Assembly: GCA_964562425.1 (NCBI GenBank)
Contig: CAZLTJ010000006.1
Span: 1-48,724 of the forward strand
Direction: 5' to 3'
From: JAUWMV01 sp964562425
GTDB taxonomy: Bacteria > UBP14 > UBA6098 > B30-G16
DNA: 48,724 nucleotides
Part shown: positions 35,098-42,486 of the stretch, one piece after another
Layout: each line of letters begins with the position of its first letter
Numbering within the stretch: position 1 is the first letter of the stretch
Made by a program: the position numbers and the translations under genes
The notes under the pieces: generated by a model
The model's database searches: none
What the model saw: only the letters and a program-made list of their open reading frames with translations
What the model was told of the DNA's origin: nothing

Positions 35098-36039
35098 ATG
35101 GGAAGAAAAATTGTTGTAGCTCTTGGCGGAAATGCTATTTCTATGAAAGGCACCGATCCTTTTGAGGTTCAGGTAGAAAGAGCAAAGCGTTCTATGGCTA
35201 TATTAGCACCAATAATTGAGGAAAATTGGCAGATTGCAGTTACTCATGGCAACGGTCCTCAAGTTGGTAATGCATTGCGAAGGGTCGAGCTCTCACAGCA
35301 TGAGGTCGTTCCAATGCCATTATCAATTTGCGGCGCAACTACTCAGGGAGAAATAGGAGTTCTTCTGGCATTAGCGCTTGGTAATACGCTTAATTCAAAG
35401 GATATTAATCACCCAGTGGCAACTATTGTCACCAGAGTTGTTGTTGATTCTAACGATCCGGGATTTAATAATCCATCGAAATTTATTGGACGATTTTATA
35501 CATATGAAGAAGCTGAAAAGCTCATTAGAGAGCAAGGTTGGATAATGAGAGAGGATATAGGTCGAGGTTGGAGAAGAGTTGTTGCATCTCCTTGGCCTAA
35601 GGAAATAGTTGAGAAACAAGCAATAAAAGAACTTATGAATGCAGGAATGATTATTATTTCCACAGGAGGTGGAGGAATCCCAGTTATAAGAAATCGAGAT
35701 GGTTCTCTCGAACCAGTGGATGCAGTCATAGATAAGGATAGAGCGTCAGCGATACTTGCGCTCGATATTGGTGCTGAAAAATTATTGATTATTACAAGTA
35801 TCGATAGAGTATCTTTGAATTTTGGTAAACCTGAACAGATCGATCTTTCTCAAATGACTGTTTCGGAGGCAAAGGAATATTACAAAGAAAACCATTTTCC
35901 ACCGGGTTCAATGGGTCCCAAAATTGAATCCTCAATTTATTTTATTGAAAATGGTGGTAAAGAAGTTATTATAACCTCTATTGAGCAGGCTACAAAAGCT
36001 CAGAAAGGAAAGGGTAGATTTACAAGAATTATCCCATAA
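35098..36039 (+). CDS. arcC: Carbamate kinase
   Basis: Carbamate kinase interconverts carbamoyl phosphate plus ADP with carbamate plus ATP, usually as the ATP-yielding last step of arginine, agmatine or purine-derived catabolism. The N-terminal IVVALGGNAI, THGNGPQVGN, STGGGGIPV and a late FPPGSMGPKIES are diagnostic. Length is 313 aa from the ATG at 35098; a TTG three codons earlier is in frame. No arginine deiminase or carbamoyltransferase is adjacent. It is followed by an MreD-like protein and then a DHS-like gene, an unusual set. Confidence 0.95.
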   Translation: MGRKIVVALGGNAISMKGTDPFEVQVERAKRSMAILAPIIEENWQIAVTHGNGPQVGNALRRVELSQHEVVPMPLSICGATTQGEIGVLLALALGNTLNSKDINHPVATIVTRVVVDSNDPGFNNPSKFIGRFYTYEEAEKLIREQGWIMREDIGRGWRRVVASPWPKEIVEKQAIKELMNAGMIIISTGGGGIPVIRNRDGSLEPVDAVIDKDRASAILALDIGAEKLLIITSIDRVSLNFGKPEQIDLSQMTVSEAKEYYKENHFPPGSMGPKIESSIYFIENGGKEVIITSIEQATKAQKGKGRFTRIIP

Positions 36040-36119
36040 ATGTTCGTAGTTAATATTGAATAAATATTCTTGAATATTGAGTATGAATGAATTTATACTT
36101 GAGTTTTAATTTAGATAAA

Positions 36120-36605
36120 ATGAAAAAATTTATTTTTAGATTTATTTTAATTGTCATCGCTGCTTATGCGGGAACTTCTCTTCTTGCTCCGCTGAGAATT
36201 ATGGGATGGGATATCGATTTGGGATTATTAGCGGTTGTCCTTGTAGGTTTAGGTACTTCGGGACCGGGAACGATATTATGGGGTGCTTTTTCTGGATTTC
36301 TTATAGACTGTCTTAATCCTCAATGGATGGGAGCCGGGATGGTTGCAAGAGCTACTGCTGCACTTTTCATTTCAATGATGCGGGGTAAGCTTAATATTAA
36401 TCATCCTTTTTTTATAGGATTTATAGTTTTTGTTGCAGGATTTATAGATAGAGCGATCTATCTTTCTCTTAGCTCATACCATGTCGCTATTCTATATGGG
36501 TTGTGGAGATTTGTGCTTCCATCTGCACTTTACAATGCAATTTTTGCAGTTCTTATATTACAAATTTTTAAGATTAGAAAACTATTTGCTCCGAGATTTT
36601 CATAA
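36120..36605 (+). CDS. mreD: MreD-like rod-shape membrane protein
   Basis: A 161-aa protein with five or six membrane segments fits the MreD pattern. An early Pro-containing helix is followed by DIDLGLLAVVLVGLGTSGPG and a GFLIDCLNP segment in the middle. The call rests on topology and this pattern, since MreD is weakly conserved. An alternative in-frame ATG at 36087 would add 11 residues. The usual partners MreB and MreC are not in the window. Its stop codon abuts the ATG of the next gene directly. An ECF-type transporter S component is another possibility. Confidence 0.55.
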   Translation: MKKFIFRFILIVIAAYAGTSLLAPLRIMGWDIDLGLLAVVLVGLGTSGPGTILWGAFSGFLIDCLNPQWMGAGMVARATAALFISMMRGKLNINHPFFIGFIVFVAGFIDRAIYLSLSSYHVAILYGLWRFVLPSALYNAIFAVLILQIFKIRKLFAPRFS

Positions 36606-37565
36606 ATGGATGAAAAATTTCCTAAATACGAAGAGATTTCATTTGCTAATCTGAGAACTATTTCCATTAGCGAAAGAAAAAGCAAAGAGAGTGTCGAAAA
36701 TTTCTCAAAACCAATTGTAGTGGATAAAAACTGTTTCGACCAGCTACATTCAATGCCGGATTGTTTAGCCTCGAAGAACTTGAAAAGACTTGTTAAAGCC
36801 ATAAATGAAGCTAAAGAGGAAAAAAAGGAATTGCTCTGGCTGTCTGGTGCTCATGTTATAAAGTTAGGGTTAGCTCCTATAATCATTCAATTGGCTGAGA
36901 ATGGTTTTATCACTTCATTTGCGGCAAATGGTGCGCTGGGGATTCACGATGTTGAAATTGCATTATTTGGAAAAACCTCTGAATGTGTTAGCTCCGAGCT
37001 TGAAAAAGGAAATTTTGGAACCACAAGAGAAACTGCTGATTTCATCAACAAAGCAATATTCAAAGGTTCCCAATTGGGTTATGGTTATGGAGAGTCGATT
37101 GCCCGAGCTCTCATTGCGGAAAATCCTCCTTATGCAAAAAAATCTATATTATGCAGTCTTTTTATCCAAGGTGTGCCAATTACTCTTCATACAATTCCTG
37201 GCGCAGAGGTAAATCACATTCATCCCTCAGCAGACGACGCATCAATCGGGATAACAGCCATGCGGGATTTCAGACGCTTTTGTAGTTTTGTTTCAGGTTT
37301 AGAGAACGGAGTCCTTTTAGGATGGGGTTCTGCAGTTGTTATGCCGGAGGTTTTTTTAAAGTCAATTTCTGCTGTTAGAAATCTTGGTTATTCTGTTAAT
37401 GATTTTTATGTAGGATATTTTGATATGATATTTCAATATAGACCCAATGAAAATATAGTTAAAAGACCCACAGCCGCTTCGAGAAATAAAGGATTTTATT
37501 TTATTGGGCATCATGAAATAATGATGCCATTATTAGCATCAATATTGTTAAAGAAGGAGCATTAG
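36606..37565 (+). CDS. Conserved protein resembling deoxyhypusine synthase (DHS-like fold)
   Basis: A 319-aa soluble protein with LSGAHVIKLGLAPIIIQLA, then a strand-loop SFAANGALGIHDVEIALFG, and later GVPITLHTIPGAEVNHIHP. This order resembles deoxyhypusine synthase, where NAD-binding strands surround a serine/glycine-rich loop. The lysine-containing active-site motif of true DHS is not seen. I recall related bacterial proteins only as uncharacterised DHS-like family members. It begins directly after the MreD-like stop and ends 1 nt before the amidotransferase-like gene. A role in polyamine or amino acid metabolism is possible but not shown. Confidence 0.5.
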   Translation: MDEKFPKYEEISFANLRTISISERKSKESVENFSKPIVVDKNCFDQLHSMPDCLASKNLKRLVKAINEAKEEKKELLWLSGAHVIKLGLAPIIIQLAENGFITSFAANGALGIHDVEIALFGKTSECVSSELEKGNFGTTRETADFINKAIFKGSQLGYGYGESIARALIAENPPYAKKSILCSLFIQGVPITLHTIPGAEVNHIHPSADDASIGITAMRDFRRFCSFVSGLENGVLLGWGSAVVMPEVFLKSISAVRNLGYSVNDFYVGYFDMIFQYRPNENIVKRPTAASRNKGFYFIGHHEIMMPLLASILLKKEH

Positions 37566-37566
37566 A

Positions 37567-38310
37567 ATTAGAAGAAGTCCATTAATTGGAATTACTACTT
37601 CTACTGGTTTGACGAAGAGAGGTCTCGCAACCGACTTAACAAAGTCCGAATACTCTCATGTGATATATAGTGCAGGGGGTATCCCAGTTCTGCTACCTAA
37701 TATCGAAAATCCGAATGAAAAACTATTCTGTGAGATTGCACACAATATCGACGGACTATTATTGAGTGGAGGAGGAGATATTTCTTCGGAATATTACGGG
37801 AAAAAGCTTTCATCCTATGAAAAAGACGTGAGTCTTCGTCGGGATTTTTTTGAGTTTCATTTTGGTAAATATTTCATTGAAAACACTGAGAAACCTGTTT
37901 TAGGAGTTTGCCGAGGGCATCAAGTTTTAAACGTTATCCTCGGAGGGGATCTGTATCAGGATATTGCAGAGATGTGGAAAAGCAAAAAACAAGTTGTAAA
38001 AATTGAGCATCGAAGGCATGGTGAGAAAAGGAAGAGGTCATGGCATAAAGTTGAAATTTTAAAACCAAGCAAGCTTTTTGATATCTTAGGTTGTCAAATA
38101 ATTGTTGTTAATTCATCGCACCATCAGATTGTTAATAATATTAGCAATAGACTTATAATATCTGCAATAGGTCCAGATGAAGCAATTGAAGCATTAGAAC
38201 TTGACGGAGAAAGGTTTATGCTCTCGATACAATGGCATCCTGAATCTATCGATAATGATTACTCAAAAAAAATATTTTCGGTGTTTGTTGAAGAATCCAT
38301 TATCAAATAA
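37567..38310 (+). CDS. Class-I glutamine amidotransferase-like hydrolase (gamma-glutamyl-GABA hydrolase/PuuD family, peptidase C26), probable ATT start
   Basis: The Cys-His-Glu hydrolase fold is shown by DGLLLSGGGDISSEYY, the nucleophile elbow GVCRGHQVLN, SSHHQ and the catalytic IQWHPES. Relatives cleave gamma-glutamyl amides, for example gamma-glutamyl-GABA. The only standard in-frame start, TTG at 37609, would remove the first beta strand. In-frame upstream codons encode RRSPLIGITTSTG, matching the conserved PLIGIT opening. The codon at 37567 is ATT, with AAGGAG (37554-37559) 7 nt upstream and only 1 nt after the previous stop. ATT is therefore the likely start, giving 247 aa. Function within this operon is unknown. 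Confidence 0.82.
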   Translation: MRRSPLIGITTSTGLTKRGLATDLTKSEYSHVIYSAGGIPVLLPNIENPNEKLFCEIAHNIDGLLLSGGGDISSEYYGKKLSSYEKDVSLRRDFFEFHFGKYFIENTEKPVLGVCRGHQVLNVILGGDLYQDIAEMWKSKKQVVKIEHRRHGEKRKRSWHKVEILKPSKLFDILGCQIIVVNSSHHQIVNNISNRLIISAIGPDEAIEALELDGERFMLSIQWHPESIDNDYSKKIFSVFVEESIIK

Positions 38311-38316
38311 CAGCTG

Positions 38317-38393
38317 TTCTTTAATAATAAATGGGAATAACAGAAATTTTATGGTTGTGAGTATTATTATGAAGAAAATAATTTATTAAAGAA
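38317..38393. repeat. Inverted repeat between convergent genes
   Basis: TTCTTTAATAA (38317-38327) is repeated as its exact reverse complement at 38383-38393, with a 55-nt interior that contains further A+T pairing. It fills the gap between two convergent genes. It may act as a bidirectional transcription end, but the A+T composition makes chance pairing possible. Confidence 0.3.
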
Positions 38394-38403
38394 TATCTAT
38401 CAT

Positions 38404-40494
38404 TTAGGTCTTTTTAAAAATTTCACATAACTTTTCTGTGTCTGAAATCACTTTTTCGATTTCATCTTCTGTTGAGGCTTCAAATATCAAAATACCCCCC
38501 GGAACCGAGTTTATCGATGCGTTCAAATTTTCAGCAAAAATATAGAAATGAGTCCAGCTGNNNNNNNNNNTATCACCTATGGTTGTTATGTGAATTATGT
38601 GATCTTCATCGGTAGCTAGTTCGCTAATAACTGCAATAGTTTTGCCTGGAAGGTCAATCCAAAATCCGCTTCTATCCTTTATGTTTTCCATTTTTTTCAT
38701 ATGAGATACAGAAAGTTCCTCTAACCTTATTTTGTCATAAATTGGAATTTTTTCAGGTGGTGAGAACCCACGATGAATTGAATCTATTGCAGCAAAAGCC
38801 TTATTAATATCTACTGGTTTTGAGCCGATAACTAAAATAGAATCCATTGTGGTTTCAAATGCAATTCCTATCTTTGCCACAATAAAAGAATCATTTGTTT
38901 CTATAAAAACTTTAATGTCGTTTTCGAATTCTGGGGTATCTGTTGTTGTAAACCATTCAAACATCTTAGCGGTTTTTTCAGGATTTTTGAATTCCATATC
39001 CTGCGGTTTTAAATATATAATCGATGCTTTTTCACATTTGATAATCTCTGCATCAAGATTTACCTCCTCTGCAATTTCTTTTATTTGCTGCATTTTGAAA
39101 TTTGAACTAATACCAATGTCAGCGTTACTAATTTCAGCGGTTTGGAGTATTTTTGACAATCCGACTTCTTCGAGAACTCCCGGTTTTATTTGAGCTAAAA
39201 TATACTCAGACGGTATTAAAAGATCATAATCACTGAGTCTGCCTTCCGATTGTGAAGAAATGAAATTTACTAATTCAATAGGTATTTCATCATAGATATA
39301 TGAAGCATTATACGTTATTCCGCCTAATTTAAGTTGAGTAATAATATCTTTAAAAGGTATCTGCAATACATAGTCTGTTCCGCGTTTAATAAGATTATCA
39401 AGGATTGCAGCACCTGCATTATCTCTGTTTAAGTCAATAATTTTTCTAATAGATATCTTAACTTCATCATCAACAGATTTTACAATGTATTCTTTTTCGG
39501 TTTCAATATCCTTTTCTAATGTTTCCTGTTCACCAAGAAGTTCTGAAAGAGATTTATCTTCGTCAGTTTGGGTCGAAAAGGTTTCTTTAGCAGATTTTAT
39601 TGTTACTTCTTCAATTCCAGTTTTTCCTTGTGAAGTTTTCATTAGTTCTGCCTTTCTGAATTCTGCATACGGATCTTCAAGAAGCTCTATTTCGGAGGTT
39701 TTTTCCATTTGTTTTTCTTTTGAAGTAATTGGTTTGATAAAATCCGCTTTTGGTTTAACTATTATCTTTTCTATCTCATTTTTTGCATCTTTAACTGAAA
39801 GAATTACCGGTTTAATCGTTGGTTTTGTTTTAATTTGAATTTTTTCCTTATCTTTTTCAATTATCATTGTGCTTCTAACAATATCCTTAAAGTAATCTGA
39901 AAAATAAATGTCATGCGGAAGTTCAATTTTTTCGCTGGGGTTGCTTGTAGTAATTATTCTTGCCCAATTTTCCATTGAAATTGTTTGATTAGACATTTCC
40001 TCTGGTCTCATGAGATTTCTCGGACGTATAGATTCAGAAATATCTTTTCCTGATAGGATAATTTTTTCCCCGAACTGGGTTTTTTTCTCGAATGAGAAAA
40101 TTAAAGGGAAGGCTAAAAAAGGAGTTGATAATACCTGTGTAATAAAAATAATAGGATTTCCATAGGCAGATGTCCAAAAAGCCTGTAAAAAGGATGTTTC
40201 AGACGATAAAAACTTAAATAGTAAACCTGATGCTAAAATTAGAACCAATCTAATAACAACAAAGGTAATGAATGATTCTACCCATAATTTTGGATTTATG
40301 GCTCTTTCTGCAAAGATGAAATGAATTATGATTAAATAATAAAAAATTTCAACTATAATTTCTATGGTATAAGGCATGTCCAATACACCAAAGATGTATG
40401 CTCTGATTGTAAAAAGCAAACCACTAATGGCAATAACCGATAGTATTAGTGCGAGATTTAGGACATAGAGTATGTAGTTTGTGGATTTTGTCAT
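38404..40494 (-). CDS. Unrecognised membrane protein with long cytoplasmic part (contains assembly gap)
   Basis: I do not recognise this 696-codon protein. Residues 1-140 hold about four membrane helices. Residues about 150-340 are rich in Lys, Glu, Thr and Ser and look disordered. The C-terminal half is folded. It contains two copies of a short motif, IPFKDIITQLKLGG (from 379) and IPSEYILAQIKPG (from 427). The last 80 residues hold strand-rich segments ending in SVPGGILIFEAS, vaguely like a roadblock/LC7 domain. Ten N at 38561-38570 interrupt the sequence, but the frame is open on both sides at that gap length. The ATG shares its A with the NYN gene's stop (TGATG), so the two are likely co-translated. 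Confidence 0.7.
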   Translation of the reverse strand: MTKSTNYILYVLNLALILSVIAISGLLFTIRAYIFGVLDMPYTIEIIVEIFYYLIIIHFIFAERAINPKLWVESFITFVVIRLVLILASGLLFKFLSSETSFLQAFWTSAYGNPIIFITQVLSTPFLAFPLIFSFEKKTQFGEKIILSGKDISESIRPRNLMRPEEMSNQTISMENWARIITTSNPSEKIELPHDIYFSDYFKDIVRSTMIIEKDKEKIQIKTKPTIKPVILSVKDAKNEIEKIIVKPKADFIKPITSKEKQMEKTSEIELLEDPYAEFRKAELMKTSQGKTGIEEVTIKSAKETFSTQTDEDKSLSELLGEQETLEKDIETEKEYIVKSVDDEVKISIRKIIDLNRDNAGAAILDNLIKRGTDYVLQIPFKDIITQLKLGGITYNASYIYDEIPIELVNFISSQSEGRLSDYDLLIPSEYILAQIKPGVLEEVGLSKILQTAEISNADIGISSNFKMQQIKEIAEEVNLDAEIIKCEKASIIYLKPQDMEFKNPEKTAKMFEWFTTTDTPEFENDIKVFIETNDSFIVAKIGIAFETTMDSILVIGSKPVDINKAFAAIDSIHRGFSPPEKIPIYDKIRLEELSVSHMKKMENIKDRSGFWIDLPGKTIAVISELATDEDHIIHITTIGDXXXXSWTHFYIFAENLNASINSVPGGILIFEASTEDEIEKVISDTEKLCEIFKKT
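38561..38570. other. Assembly gap (10 N)
   Basis: Ten unknown bases lie inside the coding region of the membrane protein at 38404-40494. Both flanks remain in one reading frame at this length. Confidence 0.99.
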
Positions 40495-41033
40495 CAGAGA
40501 TCGTTTTCTTCCTTTATGAAAAGACAGCTTTTAAGAGATTTTTCGTTCAATTCTATGAATCTATCTGATAGATGTTTCAAGTAAATAGAAGTTTCATTAG
40601 GGAAAAAAGCAGTTTCTATTTGCTTACCAATTTCTTTTACAGATTCTATTGCTGGGGAAAAATCACCATCACCGCTTACTAAAATAGCAATGTCGTATTG
40701 GTTTTGATATGCATATTTAACCATATCTATAGCAATAAGTACGTCAAGGCTTTTCTCCACAAGGGTCTCTCCACGTTTAATTAATCTTCCAAATTTCACA
40801 TGTACGTTTGGGATAGCTTGCAAATATGATAGAAATCTTTGCTGAGATCTATATTGCTCCTCAGCTTCCTCCTTGTTAACAATAGGAAGATAATAATAAA
40901 CTCTTATAAGATCCCTATCATGTATAAGGATAGAAATAAATTTCTCATAATCGAGATTGATCTTGCCCAGCATAGATTTCATCCCATGGTATAAATTACT
41001 ACCATCAATAAATATTATTACGCGTTTTGCCAT
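40494..41033 (-). CDS. NYN domain protein (LabA/DUF88 family, PIN-like nuclease fold)
   Basis: NYN domains are PIN-like folds, usually metal-dependent RNA nucleases. The acidic site residues are seen in IIFIDGSNLYHG, in SLDVLIAIDMVKYA and in ILVSGDGDFSPAIESVKEIGK, in that order. Length is 179 aa. The ATG at 41033 follows AAAGGAG on the minus strand, and a GTG two codons earlier is less likely. The stop overlaps the start of the membrane protein downstream. This suggests a nuclease or RNA-binding protein acting with a membrane partner, which is inference. Confidence 0.87.
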   Translation of the reverse strand: MAKRVIIFIDGSNLYHGMKSMLGKINLDYEKFISILIHDRDLIRVYYYLPIVNKEEAEEQYRSQQRFLSYLQAIPNVHVKFGRLIKRGETLVEKSLDVLIAIDMVKYAYQNQYDIAILVSGDGDFSPAIESVKEIGKQIETAFFPNETSIYLKHLSDRFIELNEKSLKSCLFIKEENDL

Positions 41034-41054
41034 TAACACTCCTTTAAAATTATC

Positions 41055-41082
41055 TTGACTAAAAAATTATCACAAATATAAT
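41055..41082 (+). promoter_or_regulatory. Promoter of tRNA-Leu
   Basis: TTGACT (41055-41060) and a perfect TATAAT (41077-41082) are separated by 16 bp. The predicted start near 41089 is just upstream of the tRNA at 41092. Confidence 0.75.
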
Positions 41083-41091
41083 ATCACCATC

Positions 41092-41175
41092 GCCGGGGTG
41101 GCGGAATTGGCAGACGTGCTAGCTTGAGGGGCTAGTAGGCTAAGGCCTGTGCGGGTTCAAGTCCCGCCCCCGGCA
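41092..41175 (+). tRNA. tRNA-Leu (anticodon GAG)
   Basis: The acceptor stem pairs GCCGGGG (41092-41098) with CCCCGGC (41168-41174), with discriminator A at 41175. The anticodon stem CTAGC/GCTAG encloses TTGAGGG, giving anticodon GAG (41126-41128). A long variable arm with a GGC/GCC stem follows, as in class II tRNAs. The T arm is GCGGG-TTCAAGT-CCCGC (41151-41167). CCA is not encoded and must be added. Confidence 0.97.
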
Positions 41176-41251
41176 CAACTTTTCTTCACAAACTGCTTTG
41201 TTTAATTATATAAATTCCACTCATCCAAAATGACTCTAACATATACATTAT

Positions 41252-41275
41252 TTATTATCCTATATTCGATAATAA
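41252..41275. repeat. A+T-rich inverted repeat downstream of tRNA-Leu
   Basis: TTATTATC (41252-41259) and GATAATAA (41268-41275) form a perfect 8-bp inverted repeat with an 8-nt loop. It lies between the tRNA gene and the convergent PP-loop gene. It may help end transcription, but no T run follows. The rest of the gap 41176-41379 shows nothing else. Confidence 0.3.
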
Positions 41276-41379
41276 TTTCAAATTGTTTTATTTACAAGTT
41301 ACTTTTATATCACAACCGGAATAACTATAAATAAGTTAGTATGTATCTTTTCCCTTAAAATAATTTCTCATGTAATATA

Positions 41380-42396
41380 TTAGATTTTGATAAGTAATTT
41401 GTCAACCCATATTGGATTAGCGGGATTTGGATTAATTATTTTTGTAACTCCAGTTGGAGCATTAATTCTAACTTCAAAAGTATCGATGACTTCTCTATTC
41501 GTGTATCTTGCAAGTATCTCAGCAGCTTTAATTACTGTCTTGTTTTCTGCTGAACCATCAACTAACACCACTGGACCTTTCCTTTCGGGATTGATAAGGA
41601 AAAATTTGCCTGTCGAGAAACTATTCTCTAATATTTCATTTTCCTTTTGATTTCTACCAACAACCACACGTTTCCCGTTAATTCGGATATGGCGACCTAT
41701 TTTGAGTAGCTGTGTGGTTTCTATATTTATTTCATTTTGTTCTCGAGCTTCTAAGAACCTTTTTGCGTATCCAGGATCAGTCAGAATACATCCACCTGCA
41801 ATTGGTTCGAATCGAGTAACTCCGAATTTTTTTGCAAGCTTCAATTGTATAGCTCTGCTTCGTCCGCTAATACTGTATAATTTTTCGCTATTAACAATGC
41901 CATCGCGTTCTGCCTTAGATTGTGAGAAAAGCTTTCCAGATAAAGGTCTTATAATTTTATCCGCTGTTCCAGATCGTTTTTCTATTAACTTAATAGCATC
42001 ACTTCGTTGAGAAAAAGGTCTTTGTCCCGGAACTTCACCTGTAGCGATTGCCACAGCGCCAATCTGCTGTGCGAGTTCCCAACCTTTACGAAGAAAGTAT
42101 ATTTTACAATCAATGCAGGGATTTGCTTGAGAACCATAACCGTATTGCGGTTCAACGATTGTTTTTAAGTACTTGTTATCTGTTGGCAATTCTAATATAT
42201 TTATGCCAATTTGTTTTTCGTAATAGAATTTCTCTTCAAAAGTTTGGATACCGTGAAGAAATGGATGAATAAATTTAACACCTAAAACAGATATTCCTTG
42301 CTCCAAAAGGATTTTGGCAGACAATATACTATCTAAACCACCTGAATATAGGAGAACAACTTGATATTTGTGCTTAATTTTAGTTTTTATTTGCAT
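41380..42396 (-). CDS. PP-loop ATPase (ThiI/MnmA-like tRNA thiolation family) with C-terminal NFACT-R-like (DUF814) segment
   Basis: The N-terminal PP-loop LLYSGGLDSILSAKIL is the ATP-pyrophosphatase motif of tRNA thiolation and related adenylating enzymes. NPCIDCKIYFL provides a CxxC pair as in thiouridine synthases. A later segment, KRVVVGRNQKENEIL near residue 245, resembles the NFACT-R/DUF814 domain, which binds RNA. The final 70 residues form an extra domain I cannot name. Length is 338 aa from the ATG at 42396; a TTG four codons upstream is in frame. The likely role is sulfur or other modification of tRNA, but the exact base is unknown. Confidence 0.75.
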   Translation of the reverse strand: MQIKTKIKHKYQVVLLYSGGLDSILSAKILLEQGISVLGVKFIHPFLHGIQTFEEKFYYEKQIGINILELPTDNKYLKTIVEPQYGYGSQANPCIDCKIYFLRKGWELAQQIGAVAIATGEVPGQRPFSQRSDAIKLIEKRSGTADKIIRPLSGKLFSQSKAERDGIVNSEKLYSISGRSRAIQLKLAKKFGVTRFEPIAGGCILTDPGYAKRFLEAREQNEINIETTQLLKIGRHIRINGKRVVVGRNQKENEILENSFSTGKFFLINPERKGPVVLVDGSAENKTVIKAAEILARYTNREVIDTFEVRINAPTGVTKIINPNPANPIWVDKLLIKI

Positions 42397-42486
42397 TTTC
42401 TTTCTCAAGTTAATTTTTTTATACTGAAGCTTTTATTTTATCAGAGATTTTTTTTTTAGCAAGGATGATTATTTAAAGGAGGAGTT

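Noticed and set aside
41049..41075. Minus-strand promoter for the NYN gene (TTGTGA, 15 bp, GATAAT) overlapping the tRNA promoter
   Set aside because: Its start of transcription would fall within the NYN gene's Shine-Dalgarno sequence, leaving no usable leader.
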